A stretch of 64,000 nucleotides of DNA from Methylococcus sp. Mc7 (lineage in GTDB: Bacteria > Pseudomonadota > Gammaproteobacteria > Methylococcales > Methylococcaceae): NCBI RefSeq assembly GCF_019285515.1, contig NZ_CP079095.1, positions 186,001-250,000 of the forward strand. Direction: 5' to 3'. Of the stretch, positions 17,633 to 26,644 are shown in pieces; the stretch's first letter is position 1; each line of letters starts with the position of its first letter. The notes below the pieces were generated by a model. The model did not search any database. It had not been told where the DNA came from and saw nothing but the letters and a program-made list of their open reading frames with translations. Made by a program: the position numbers and the translations under genes.

Positions 17633-17992
17633 TCATTCCGGCATCGGTTTTTCCCGCACCGCACAGATCTTCCCGTCGCGGCACTCGACGTCGTAGAAAA
17701 CGGTCCGGCCGCAGCCGTCCACCCGGATGCCGTATTCGCTGTAAAGCTCGCCCAGCGGCTGGCCCGGCACCTCTTCTTTCGTCACGATCCCGGCCTTGAC
17801 CCTCGGGCAATTCAGCTTTCCCGCCGCCCGCGCTTCGGCGGTCTGCAATGCGATGCGGGAATTCTCCGCCAACAATTCGGCATCGCTCAGACAACCGGCC
17901 AGCATGGCAAGCAATGGCAGCAGCCTGATGACCGCTCCGCGTTCCGGGGCTCTGGACGAACTGTCGGACGGCTGTTGCCGGACACACTGCAT
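17633..17992 (-). CDS. Small cysteine-containing lipoprotein
   Basis: 119 aa from the ATG at 17992, which follows GAGGAGG. A hydrophobic leader ends in the lipobox LLAMLAGC. The mature part includes KLNCPRVKAGIVTKEE and IRVDGCGRTVFYDVECRDGK, with three more cysteines. The last part resembles short beta-hairpin lipoproteins of unknown function. Oriented with the DUF2490 gene downstream (100 bp apart) and diverging from the next gene. Confidence 0.7.
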   Translation of the reverse strand: MQCVRQQPSDSSSRAPERGAVIRLLPLLAMLAGCLSDAELLAENSRIALQTAEARAAGKLNCPRVKAGIVTKEEVPGQPLGELYSEYGIRVDGCGRTVFYDVECRDGKICAVREKPMPE

Positions 17993-18118
17993 GACGGGAC
18001 CTCCTCGATGTCTGCATGGGACGGGATTCCGGGGGCGTTGCCGCATCTCCCGGGAACCTCGCGCATGACTATATACTCTGTCCGGCTCTTCCCGGGCTAG
18101 ACGAGGTGCGACACCGGC

Positions 18119-19111
18119 ATGAACATGGACAGATTGAAACCCGACTCGGCGGCCGCGATCCACCAGCTACTGGAAAGGGCGGCCGCACGCGGCGTCGCCA
18201 ACTATATCGAAAGCCGGAAAGCGAAAATCCCGGGCTTCGTGGAGTGCTATTTTTCCTTCCGCGGGGCCTGGGAGATGCACAAGAAAACTCTGGGCCGCGA
18301 TTATTACCGTATCCCTATCAATCTGCTGTGGAGTCTCCCGGCGTTTCTGGCCCACTCCGCCGCCGCCGTTTCCGGGAAACTGGGGGCGCCCGCCATCGCC
18401 CGCCGGCTCGGCAAAGTCCCTTCCGGCCTGCCCACGGCGTTCCAGAAAGAGCTGAACTGGTTGATCCACGTCGAACTGCTGGAGCTGCCCTATTCCGACG
18501 GCTCCCGCCAATCCACCAAAGACGCCCTTCTCGAAGCCATCCTGAGCGATCCCGAACTGTCGGCCCGGCTCGCGGAATATCTCGGAGCGATACAGTCCCA
18601 CGCCGGATCCGAGGAATTTCGCATATTGCTGGCGGCCAGGCTGCAGGAGTATGGCAAGACCCGCCAGGCGGCGATCGAACTGGCGGCCAGCATCGCCACC
18701 CTGGCCGGCGGCTACGCGGCGTTCGGCCAGATGACGCCGGGTGCGGTTTCCGCCGGCAGCGCCGCGGCGGCCGCCATCGCCCAGCAGATCGCGATCGCCA
18801 ATTTCTGGCTCGGCCCCACCCTGGGCGCTTGGTATTACACGGTGTTTCCGGCCAGCGCGTCGTTCGGCCTGATCGCTGCGAGCACGGGGGCGGTGATGGC
18901 GGCCCTGGGCATTCTCGGCGCGCTGTCGGCGGTCGTGGTCGATCCGCTGCTGGCCAGGACCGGCTTTCACCAGAAGCGGCTGGAACGCTTCGTCGAGGCC
19001 CTGGAGCCCGTCCTGGCCGGCCGGCAGGACGACGGTTACCATGTGCACGACCATTACCTTGCCCGATTGTTCGACCTCATCGACCTGCTGCGGCTGGCGG
19101 CACGGGCATGA
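18119..19111 (+). CDS. Membrane-associated protein of unknown function, coupled to glycosidase genes
   Basis: 330 aa. The N-terminal half is soluble and helical (FVECYFSFRGAWEMHKKTLG). Residues about 185-280 hold three or four Ala/Gly-rich hydrophobic helices (IATLAGGYAAFGQM, LGAWYYTVFPASASFGLIAA, ALGILGALSAVVVDPLL). The C-terminal tail is His/Asp-rich (YHVHDHYLARLFDLIDLL). I do not recognise a characterised family. It overlaps the GH13 gene by 4 bp (ATGA), so it is probably made together with the glycosidases and may be their membrane partner. Confidence 0.75.
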   Translation: MNMDRLKPDSAAAIHQLLERAAARGVANYIESRKAKIPGFVECYFSFRGAWEMHKKTLGRDYYRIPINLLWSLPAFLAHSAAAVSGKLGAPAIARRLGKVPSGLPTAFQKELNWLIHVELLELPYSDGSRQSTKDALLEAILSDPELSARLAEYLGAIQSHAGSEEFRILLAARLQEYGKTRQAAIELAASIATLAGGYAAFGQMTPGAVSAGSAAAAAIAQQIAIANFWLGPTLGAWYYTVFPASASFGLIAASTGAVMAALGILGALSAVVVDPLLARTGFHQKRLERFVEALEPVLAGRQDDGYHVHDHYLARLFDLIDLLRLAARA

Positions 19112-20724
19112 CGGACGGGAACGGCCCGCTGGCCTGGTGGCAGACCGGCATCATCTACCAGATCTATCCCCTTTCCTTTCAGGACAGCGACGGCGACGGC
19201 ATCGGCGACCTTCCCGGCATTCTCCGCCGGCTCGACTATCTGGCCGGCCTGAACGTCGCCGCCGTCTGGCTCTCGCCCGTCTTTCCCTCGCCGATGCGGG
19301 ACTTCGGCTACGACGTGGCGGGCTATACGGCCATCCACCCTTGGTTCGGGACACTGAGCGACTTCGACCGGCTGCTGGCCGGATTGCACGACCGGGTCAT
19401 GAAGCTGATCCTGGACCTGGTGCCGAACCATACGTCCGACCAGCATCCCTGGTTCCTGGAAAGCCGGGGTTCGCGCGACAACCCCAGGCGCGACTGGTAC
19501 CTCTGGCGCGATCCGGCACCGGGGGGCGGGCCGCCCAACAACTGGCTCAGCTTCTTCGGAGGCCCCGCCTGGACCTTCGACGAGACCACCGGACAGTACT
19601 ATCTGCACCAGTTCACTCCGGAGCAGCCGGAGCTGAACCTGCGCCACCCGGCCGTGCTGGAGGCTCTGCTGGATGCGATGCGGTTCTGGCTGGACCGCGG
19701 GGTGGACGGCTTCCGGATCGACGTGCCCTGGCTGCTGATCAAGGACGCGGAATTCCGCGACGAGCCGGAAAACCCGAACTGGGACGGTAGCGATCCGCAC
19801 GGCCGGCTGCTCCACGTCCACACGGCGCACCAGCCCGAGCTGCACGCCATCGTCCGGGCCATGCGCGCGGTCGTCGACGGCTATCCCGGCGAGCGGGTCT
19901 TGATCGGGGAAACCAACGTGCCGGATGAAGAACTCGTCAAGTACTACGGCGCGGCGCGGGACGAATTCCACCTCCCTTTCAATTTCCGGCTGATCTATGC
20001 CCGCTGGAACGCCCGGGAAATCCGGCGGCTGGTCGAAACCTGCGAAGCGATCCTCCCGCAAGGCGCCTGGCCCGCCTGGGTGCTCGGCAACCATGACCAG
20101 CCCCGCGTCGCCAGCCGCGCGGGTCCCGGGTTGACCCGTGTCGCCACCATGCTGTTGCTGACCCTGCGCGGGACGCCGACCTGCTATTACGGCGACGAGC
20201 TGGGGATGGAGAATGCGGTGATTCCGAGGGAGCGCGTACGCGACCCCCAGGCGCTGAACCAGCCCGCGATTTCGGGCGTATTCAACCGCGACTCGGCGCG
20301 GACACCCCTGCCTTGGGATGCCTCGCCCAACGCCGGATTCGCGCCTGAAGGCGTGGAACCCTGGCTGCCGCTGGGCGAGGATTGGCCGGCGACAAATGTC
20401 GCCCGCCAATCGGACGATCCCCGCTCCATGCTGACGTTCTTCAGGACGCTGACCGCGCTGCGCCAACGCAACCCGGCCTTGAACCAAGGCGACTACGAGG
20501 GCGTGGAAACGGCAGCCGACGGCGTCTTCGCCTATACTCGGACGGCCGGCGCCGAGCGCCTGCTGATCGTGCTCGATTTCGCCGGCTGCGAACACCTACT
20601 GGACCTGGGCGAACTCGCCGATGAGGCAGAGATTCTGCTGAGCACCGGCATGCGGCGCGCTGGCCGGGTCGATCTGCGGCGGCTCCGCCTCCTCGCCAAT
20701 GAAGGTCTCGTGCTGAGAATGTGA
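19108..20724 (+). CDS. GH13-family alpha-glucosidase / alpha-amylase-like enzyme
   Basis: 538 aa. All GH13 regions are present: I DLVPNHTSDQHPWF; II GFRIDVPWL with nucleophile Asp about residue 205; III LIGETNV with acid/base Glu about 268; IV LGNHDQPR with Asp about 330. The N-terminus WWQTGIIYQIYPLSFQDSDG is typical of oligo-1,6-glucosidase/alpha-glucosidase subfamilies. No signal peptide, so it is cytoplasmic. It acts on alpha-glucans, maltose or trehalose derivatives; the exact substrate is open. The ATG at 19108 overlaps the previous stop; a much longer upstream frame is a shadow of the 330-aa gene. Followed after 18 bp by the GH35 gene. Confidence 0.92.
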   Translation: MTDGNGPLAWWQTGIIYQIYPLSFQDSDGDGIGDLPGILRRLDYLAGLNVAAVWLSPVFPSPMRDFGYDVAGYTAIHPWFGTLSDFDRLLAGLHDRVMKLILDLVPNHTSDQHPWFLESRGSRDNPRRDWYLWRDPAPGGGPPNNWLSFFGGPAWTFDETTGQYYLHQFTPEQPELNLRHPAVLEALLDAMRFWLDRGVDGFRIDVPWLLIKDAEFRDEPENPNWDGSDPHGRLLHVHTAHQPELHAIVRAMRAVVDGYPGERVLIGETNVPDEELVKYYGAARDEFHLPFNFRLIYARWNAREIRRLVETCEAILPQGAWPAWVLGNHDQPRVASRAGPGLTRVATMLLLTLRGTPTCYYGDELGMENAVIPRERVRDPQALNQPAISGVFNRDSARTPLPWDASPNAGFAPEGVEPWLPLGEDWPATNVARQSDDPRSMLTFFRTLTALRQRNPALNQGDYEGVETAADGVFAYTRTAGAERLLIVLDFAGCEHLLDLGELADEAEILLSTGMRRAGRVDLRRLRLLANEGLVLRM

Positions 20725-20742
20725 TGGGGAGGCCTAAGCGCC

Positions 20743-23169
20743 ATGATCGAGCTCCGTGACAAAACCATCCTGATCGACGGCCGGCCCCGCCTCGTGCTGA
20801 GCGGCGAGGTGCATTACTTCCGGCTTCGGCGCGAGGACTGGCAGGACCGGCTGGACAAGCTCAAGGCCGCCGGCTGCAACACCGCCGCCTCCTACATCCC
20901 CTGGCTCTGCCATGAAACCGTCGAGGGCCGGATCGACCTCGACGGCCGCACCCGCCCGGAGCTGGACCTAGGCGCCTTCATCGACCTGTGCCGGGCCAAC
21001 GGTCTGTGGTTCATCGCCCGTCCCGGCCCCTTCGTGATGGCCGAGATGAAGAACGAAGGATTGCCCTACTGGCTCTACGAGAAGCGTCCCGAGATCGTGC
21101 CGGCCGGGTGGGACGGCAAACCGGCGACCACCCATGCCGTCGACTACCTGGCACCAGGCTTCCTGGAGGCGGCGCGGCGCTGGTACGACGCGGTGATGGC
21201 CGTGATCGCGCCGCGCCTGCAGCCGGGCGGCGGCAACGTGATCGCGCTGCAGCTCGACAACGAGATCGGCATGCTATCCTGGGTCAGCAACTGCCCGGAC
21301 CTCACGGAGAACGTGTTGGCGGATTTCGCGGCCTGGCTGAAAGCCCGTCACGGCCTTGAGGCCTTGCGCCAGCGCTATCCGTTCGACCCCGACGCGCCGG
21401 AGGCCCGCCGCGACGGCATCCGCTCGCCCGCCGAGAGCTACGCCCCGGCCCTCATGCGCGACCTCGGCCACTACATGCGCGACCGCTTCGCCCGCTACGT
21501 CGCGACCCTGCGCGCCTGGGCGGAAACCGGGGGGATCCGCGGCATTCCGTTCGTGGTCAACATCCACGGCACCGGCGGCGGCCGCGGCTTCGGCTTCCCG
21601 ATCGGCATCAGCCAACTCTATCCGGCCTACACCCAGGACACCGGCTACCTGTCGGGCTCGGACATCTATTTCGGCAACCTGACGTTCGACAATTTCCAGG
21701 ACCTGTATCTCTGCAACGCCTTCATGGAAGCCGTGCACCGGCCCGAGCAGCCGCTGGCCTCGATGGAGTTCGAATGCGGCGACGGCAACTACGGCAACAC
21801 CTACGGCAACCGGCTGGACCCTTCCGCCGCCGACTTCAAGGCGCGCATGTGCCTGGCCCAGGGCGCACGGCTCATCAACTACTACCTCTTCACCGGCGGC
21901 CGCAACTACAAGCTCGACCCGCCGCCGCGGGACGGCGACGATCGCATCGCCTTCACCGGCGAACGCCACGGCTTCGCCGCGCCGGTCGATCCCGAAGGCC
22001 GGTTGAATTACAGCTATCCGCGCCTGGCGAACCTGACCCGCACCGTGGCCGCCGTCGCCGACAAGCTGGCCGCCATGCGGGAGGAGCGCGACCAGGTGGC
22101 CTTCGGCTTCATCCCCGACTATTTCATGACCGAATACCGCCATCCCGCCAGCGCCGCGATGGCCGAGATCGTCCGCAACCTGGAAGCGAACCGCGGGCCC
22201 GGCGCTTGGGAAATCATGGCGCGGGCGATGCTGCTCGGCGGCTACCGTTTCGGCGCGGTCGACATCCAGAACCGGCCGCTCGACGCGGAAACCACGCCGG
22301 TGCTGGCGCTGGACTCGGCCCGCTACATGGACGCCGCCGTCCAGCGCAAGCTGGCCGATTGGCTGTCCGCCGGCGGGGGGCTGCTGCTGTATGGGGAGGT
22401 CCCGCGATACGGGATGGAAGGCGAGCCCTGCACGGCGCTGGCCGAGGCATTGGGCGCCGAAATTTCAGGTGTTCGCCAAGCCGGCGAACGCTATTTCCTC
22501 TCGCTCGCCGCCCACGGCTGGGCCGCGCCGCGGCCGGAAGTGCGCACCCATTTCGCCCAGACCTTCGCCGTCCCATCCGCCGAAGCACTGCTGCGGGTCT
22601 GCGACACCGGCGAGATCTGCGGCTTCGAAACGGCTGTCGGAAAAGGCCGCGCCATCGTCATTGCCACCGCCTACCCTTGCGACATCGCCCTGTTCCGCAC
22701 GGCCCTGGAACGGCTCGGTGCGACCGCCGCCTTGCGCCACGACTGCGAAGACCACGGCATCTTCATGACTTCGACCGTCAACGCCGCGGACGAGCGCTTC
22801 ATCCACCTGCTGAACCTGGACGGCTTCGACAAGCGCTTCCGCCTTTACGAGCACGGCCAGCCGCTGTTCGGCGGACGCGAAATCGAGCTGCAGGCCCGCG
22901 ACGCCGTGATGCTGCCGCTGGCCATGCGCTTCGGCGAAGTGAAGATCGAATACGCGACCGCGGAAATCGCCGCCGTGACACCGGACTGCATCGAATTCCG
23001 CCCGACCCAGCGGCTGGACGTGATCGCCGTCGAGACGGCACGCGAGATACAGCTCTCCTCGCATTACGAGCTGCAGCAGGACAGCCCGACGACTTACGTG
23101 GTATCGCTGCGCCCGGCCCAGCTTCACGACCGGATCACCCTGCGCCACGAAAGCGCCGCCGGCGGCTGA
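20743..23169 (+). CDS. GH35-type beta-galactosidase-like glycosidase
   Basis: 808 aa. The N-terminal TIM barrel begins LVLSGEVHYFRLRREDWQDR, the GH35 start. Acid/base Glu about residue 174 lies in ALQLDNEIGML, and the nucleophile Glu about 342 in SMEFECGDGN. A glutaminase/GATase-like beta-galactosidase trimerisation-type region (about 430-640) and C-terminal beta domains follow. No signal peptide is seen, so it is probably cytoplasmic. It would remove beta-linked galactose or a related sugar. It forms a unit with the GH13 gene; together they suggest turnover of a mixed-linkage glycoside. Confidence 0.88.
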   Translation: MIELRDKTILIDGRPRLVLSGEVHYFRLRREDWQDRLDKLKAAGCNTAASYIPWLCHETVEGRIDLDGRTRPELDLGAFIDLCRANGLWFIARPGPFVMAEMKNEGLPYWLYEKRPEIVPAGWDGKPATTHAVDYLAPGFLEAARRWYDAVMAVIAPRLQPGGGNVIALQLDNEIGMLSWVSNCPDLTENVLADFAAWLKARHGLEALRQRYPFDPDAPEARRDGIRSPAESYAPALMRDLGHYMRDRFARYVATLRAWAETGGIRGIPFVVNIHGTGGGRGFGFPIGISQLYPAYTQDTGYLSGSDIYFGNLTFDNFQDLYLCNAFMEAVHRPEQPLASMEFECGDGNYGNTYGNRLDPSAADFKARMCLAQGARLINYYLFTGGRNYKLDPPPRDGDDRIAFTGERHGFAAPVDPEGRLNYSYPRLANLTRTVAAVADKLAAMREERDQVAFGFIPDYFMTEYRHPASAAMAEIVRNLEANRGPGAWEIMARAMLLGGYRFGAVDIQNRPLDAETTPVLALDSARYMDAAVQRKLADWLSAGGGLLLYGEVPRYGMEGEPCTALAEALGAEISGVRQAGERYFLSLAAHGWAAPRPEVRTHFAQTFAVPSAEALLRVCDTGEICGFETAVGKGRAIVIATAYPCDIALFRTALERLGATAALRHDCEDHGIFMTSTVNAADERFIHLLNLDGFDKRFRLYEHGQPLFGGREIELQARDAVMLPLAMRFGEVKIEYATAEIAAVTPDCIEFRPTQRLDVIAVETAREIQLSSHYELQQDSPTTYVVSLRPAQLHDRITLRHESAAGG

Positions 23170-23196
23170 AACGTGCCTGTCTTTTATCGCGGGAAA

Positions 23197-23369
23197 TCCC
23201 CCGGCTTAGCCGGGGGACTCGCAAAGTTTGACAAACCCTGGAGTGTGGCTTTGTCCAAATTTGGTTGGTCGTCATTCCGGCAGGGGCGACGACTTGGCTT
23301 TTGCCAGACGGCGATCAGGCCCCTTTGAGGGGCCAGCCGTCGAAAGCCACCGGCTTTGCCGGTGGATCG
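23197..23369. repeat. Hairpin-rich element resembling IS200/IS605 ends (no transposase)
   Basis: Three perfect hairpins: TCCCCCGGC-tta-GCCGGGGGA (23197-23217), GGCCCCT-ttg-AGGGGCC (23318-23334), and CCACCGGC-ttt-GCCGGTGG (23347-23365). The right part, AGGGGCCAGCCGTCGAAAGCC leading into the last hairpin, looks like right ends of IS200/IS605-type elements, where the guide-RNA scaffold of TnpB ends. No tnpA or tnpB is present, so this is at most a relic or a non-autonomous derivative. The hairpins may also terminate transcription between the convergent GH35 and sulfatase genes. Confidence 0.5.
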
Positions 23370-24893
23370 TTACTGCAGCGGCGCAGCTTCCGCCTTGCGC
23401 AGCGCCTTCGTCTTTGCCTTACGCAAGGACTCCAGCCAGGCCGCCAAACGGGTTGTCAAAGCGGGATCCGCACCGGCATGAACGTTGGTAAGCTGCTCCG
23501 GATCAGTCCTCAAGTCATAGAGTTCGCGCTCCCCGGTTTCGTACTCCACGTAGGTCAGACCCTCCGCCGTGCGCAGCCCCTCGAAGTTGGGCGCAACTTC
23601 CCCGGACGCCGCCTGTGCGTGAATTTCTTGAGGGTCCGGCGGCTCAAGCACCTTCCGGGCCGCCGCGGTGACCGTATTCTCCTGCTTGTGCTGGAGCAGG
23701 AAGCCCCGGCGCCAGCGCTTGGGGGGCGTACCGTTCAGGAAAGGCATCAGCGAGCGTCCGTCCACGTAGGGCGGCGCGGGCAGATGGGCAATCGCCGCGA
23801 ACGTCGGCGCAAAGTCCACATTGCCGGTCATCGCCTTGACTGTCCGCCCCGCCGGAACCCCCGGCCCCCGCACGACCAGCGGCACATGGATGTCCTCTTC
23901 GAATGCGGTGTTCTTGCCCATCGGCAGCCGGTGCTGACCCATGTGAAAACCGTTGTCGGAGGTAAAGAAGATATAGGTGTTGTCCAACCTCCCCTGCGCC
24001 TGCAGGGTATCGATCAGGCTCTTCACCATGTCCTCCACCGCCTGCATGGACTGCAAGCGCCTGCGGTATACCGCATCCATGTCGGCGATCTGTTCCGCGG
24101 TGAGCTTGGGTCTTCTCTTGACCCAGTCCGGCTTGTCACTCACGTCCTTTTCGTTGAAGGACGCTGTGCGCGGAATCCGGGCGTCGGGGAAGGATTCTTC
24201 GTACCGGACGGCAGGGGTAGCCGGCCCGTGCGGAATATAGGGAGCGAGATAGATGAAGAACGGCTGGCGCGGGAAGTACTTGACCGTGTCCTTGATGAAT
24301 GCCTTGACCTTTTCCGACAGGACGTCAACCAGATAATCCTCAGGTGCGTTTCCGTATTTTCGGCTCTTGCCGTTCTCGTTCAGCGAATAGTCGTATTCCT
24401 GGTAAGGATCACCGCCGTTGGGGCTGAGCCAATACGACCAGCCCGGCGGAACATAGCCGGGGGCGCCGACTGCCGGATAACCGTTGAGGTATTTTCCAAA
24501 CAGCGCTGTACGATACCCGGCCGCCTGCAGCCAGGTGGCGATGGTCGCGCTTTCCATTCCCCTGGCATATACCTTGTCGAACCCGCCCAGCGGAAGATTG
24601 TTGCCGTAGATCTTGGTGTTGTGGGCGTACTGCCCCCGCAAAGTCGTCACCCGGGAAGGACAGCAGACGGACATGTTGACGAAATGATTGAGAAATACGG
24701 TTCCCTCCTTGGCCAGGAGAGAATCGATGACGCCCTGTTCCTGGAACGCCTGCATGTCGAGATCGTCGGTCAGGATGAAGACGATGCTCGGAAGCCTGGG
24801 CTGGGGGCGCGCTTTCGCTTCGGCCGCGGAAACGCCGGCCAAAGCGTAGAGCAAGGAGATCAATATCGGACGGATGAAAACAAACCGACTCAT
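23370..24893 (-). CDS. Exported sulfatase (arylsulfatase family)
   Basis: 507 aa with signal peptide (LISLLYALAGVSAAEA). Metal-binding LTDDLDMQAF near residue 41. The sulfatase signature C-x-P-S-R lies at residues 77-81 (CCPSRVTTLRGQYAHN); Cys77 is the residue that must become formylglycine. TSDNGFHMGQHRLPMGK supplies the second metal-site Asp/Asn and catalytic Lys/His. It cleaves sulfate esters in the periplasm or outside; the substrate may be a sulfated glycan. A formylglycine-generating enzyme is needed but is not in the window. It ends right beside the hairpin element, so the C-terminus could have been affected by it. Confidence 0.92.
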   Translation of the reverse strand: MSRFVFIRPILISLLYALAGVSAAEAKARPQPRLPSIVFILTDDLDMQAFQEQGVIDSLLAKEGTVFLNHFVNMSVCCPSRVTTLRGQYAHNTKIYGNNLPLGGFDKVYARGMESATIATWLQAAGYRTALFGKYLNGYPAVGAPGYVPPGWSYWLSPNGGDPYQEYDYSLNENGKSRKYGNAPEDYLVDVLSEKVKAFIKDTVKYFPRQPFFIYLAPYIPHGPATPAVRYEESFPDARIPRTASFNEKDVSDKPDWVKRRPKLTAEQIADMDAVYRRRLQSMQAVEDMVKSLIDTLQAQGRLDNTYIFFTSDNGFHMGQHRLPMGKNTAFEEDIHVPLVVRGPGVPAGRTVKAMTGNVDFAPTFAAIAHLPAPPYVDGRSLMPFLNGTPPKRWRRGFLLQHKQENTVTAAARKVLEPPDPQEIHAQAASGEVAPNFEGLRTAEGLTYVEYETGERELYDLRTDPEQLTNVHAGADPALTTRLAAWLESLRKAKTKALRKAEAAPLQ

Positions 24894-25201
24894 TAAGGCA
24901 TTTCCAATTTGCTAAACGCGGGCTCCATGGCTCCAGCCATAAAGAGGTGAATATTTGTTACAGTTCAATTCAAAACCAGCCGAGGCAAATAGGAAGAGCA
25001 AGCAGTGACTCTCCCGGCGCCTGAACGGAATAATTGTAGGGATCTGACATCATTGATCCAATAAGCTCGTCGCGTGAAGTCCGTCTGCTATGCCGCTCAG
25101 CCAGAACAATAGATTACGTCGAACTCGGAATGCAAACGGAACTTCCAGCCATGTGCTTAGGATGTGATGATGAAGTGAGTCTCGAGGTGCGCTGTGTCCA
25201 A
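24894..25201. other. Gene-free stretch between sulfatase and insertion sequence
   Basis: About 308 bp with no convincing reading frame on either strand; noticeably less GC-rich than the coding neighbours. It must hold the sulfatase promoter (minus strand). No repeat or terminator stands out. Confidence 0.6.
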
Positions 25202-26493
25202 GGCGTCGTCCGCAAATAAGTTGAACATTACGCTGATTCATGCTAGATGGAAGGCATGGATGCGAAAGCGGAACAGGCGATTCAGCAGAAGTATGGGGTG
25301 CTGAGTGAGATTCTTGATGAGCGAGGTCGTCGCTTGTGGGCTGCGGTGGAAGCCGGTCAGCTGGGACGAGGGGGTGTGGCGACGGTCGCCCGGGCGACAG
25401 GGCTGTCGCGCACGACGATTTATCAGGGATTGGAAGAGTTGGCACAGCGCTCGGGACCGGGGTTTTTCCGGCAGGAGCGAACGCGAGCGCCGGGTGGAGG
25501 CCGCAAACGATTGGCGGCGAAGGATCCGCAGGTATTGGAAAGCTTGGAACGGCTGGTCGATCCGGTGACACGGGGAGACCCGATGTCCCCGTTGCGATGG
25601 ACGCTCAAGAGTACCCGGCAACTCGCGGACGTACTGACCCGTCAAGGGCACCCGATCGGGCGACAAAAGGTGTCGGAATTGCTCGGTGAATTGGGGTACA
25701 GCCTGCAAGCCAATCGCAAGATGCGCGAAGGCCGGGATCACGCGGATCGCGATGCGCAGTTTGAGTACATCAACCAGCAGGTCATGGCGTATCAGCTGCG
25801 CGGTCAACCGGTCATCTCTGTTGATACCAAGAAGAAGGAGTTGGTGGGCGACTTCAAGAATGGTGGTCGGGAATGGCAGCCCCAAGGACAACCGGAAGTG
25901 GTGCGGACCCATGATTTCATTGATCGTGAACTGGGCAAGGTCAACCCGTACGGGGTGTACGATCCCACGCTGAATGCCGGATGGGTGAGTATCGGCACCG
26001 ATCATGACACCGCCGAATTCGCCGTGGAGAGCATTCGCCGCTGGTGGCTCAAAATGGGCGGGCTCGCCTATCCCACCGCCAGCCAATTACTGATCACAGC
26101 GGATGGAGGTGGCAGCAATGGCTATCGTGTGCGTCTCTGGAAGGTCGCTTTGCAGCGCTTGGCCGATGAGATTGGATTAACGCTTCACGTCTGCCACCTT
26201 CCGCCCGGAACGAGTAAATGGAACAAGATCGAGCATCGCATGTTCTCTTACATCAGTCTGAATTGGCGTGGCAAGCCACTGATCAGTCATGAAGTCATCG
26301 TCAATCTAATCGGCAGTACAACCAATCGCAAAGGCTTACGCATCCGCGCCGAATTGGACACCGCTAGCTACCCGACCGGCCTCAAGGTTACCGACGAAGA
26401 ACTCGGCAAGGTCAATTTAACTCCGGATTCATTTCACGGCGAATGGAACTACACCGTTGCCCCATTTTGTTCAAGTTAATTCCGGACAACGCC
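25202..26493 (+). mobile_element. ISAzo13-type insertion sequence, copy A (intact)
   Basis: 1292 bp. The left end GGCGTCGTCCGCAAATAAG and the inverted right end (GGCGTTGTCCGGAATTAAC when reversed) match at most positions over about 27 bp. The flanks are CAA on the left and TAA on the right, a near-match to the 3-bp TAA duplication of copy B at 60.4 kb. One uninterrupted transposase gene lies inside. It sits at the left boundary of the lower-GC copper cluster. Confidence 0.85.
25247..26479 (+). CDS. ISAzo13-family transposase (full length)
   Basis: 410 aa. An N-terminal helix-turn-helix (GVATVARATGLSRTTIYQGL) precedes the DDE domain: Asp in VISVDTKKKELVG, Asp in LITADGGGSNG, Glu in GTSKWNKIEHRMFSYI. 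The frame is open throughout, unlike the broken relative at 60.4-61.6 kb, so it could act in trans only if it recognised the rather different ends of that copy. The gene fills the element almost from end to end. Confidence 0.92.
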   Translation: MEGMDAKAEQAIQQKYGVLSEILDERGRRLWAAVEAGQLGRGGVATVARATGLSRTTIYQGLEELAQRSGPGFFRQERTRAPGGGRKRLAAKDPQVLESLERLVDPVTRGDPMSPLRWTLKSTRQLADVLTRQGHPIGRQKVSELLGELGYSLQANRKMREGRDHADRDAQFEYINQQVMAYQLRGQPVISVDTKKKELVGDFKNGGREWQPQGQPEVVRTHDFIDRELGKVNPYGVYDPTLNAGWVSIGTDHDTAEFAVESIRRWWLKMGGLAYPTASQLLITADGGGSNGYRVRLWKVALQRLADEIGLTLHVCHLPPGTSKWNKIEHRMFSYISLNWRGKPLISHEVIVNLIGSTTNRKGLRIRAELDTASYPTGLKVTDEELGKVNLTPDSFHGEWNYTVAPFCSS

Positions 26494-26644
26494 TAACGGA
26501 GTTCCCGACGCCGCACTACCCGCGCTTGCGAGACAGTAACGGCCTTGGGCGCCAGGTTGCCCGCTGCAGCGACGGGTGCTACAAGTCAGCGATACCGGCA
26601 TGGTAGCCGTGCCTCTCATCCATCGGAATGCATAGGTTCCTTCT

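Noticed and set aside
18016-19107. Upstream extension of the GH13 frame (about 364 extra codons)
   Set aside because: Arg/Gly/Pro-rich shadow of the 330-aa gene; the GH13 protein starts at 19108.
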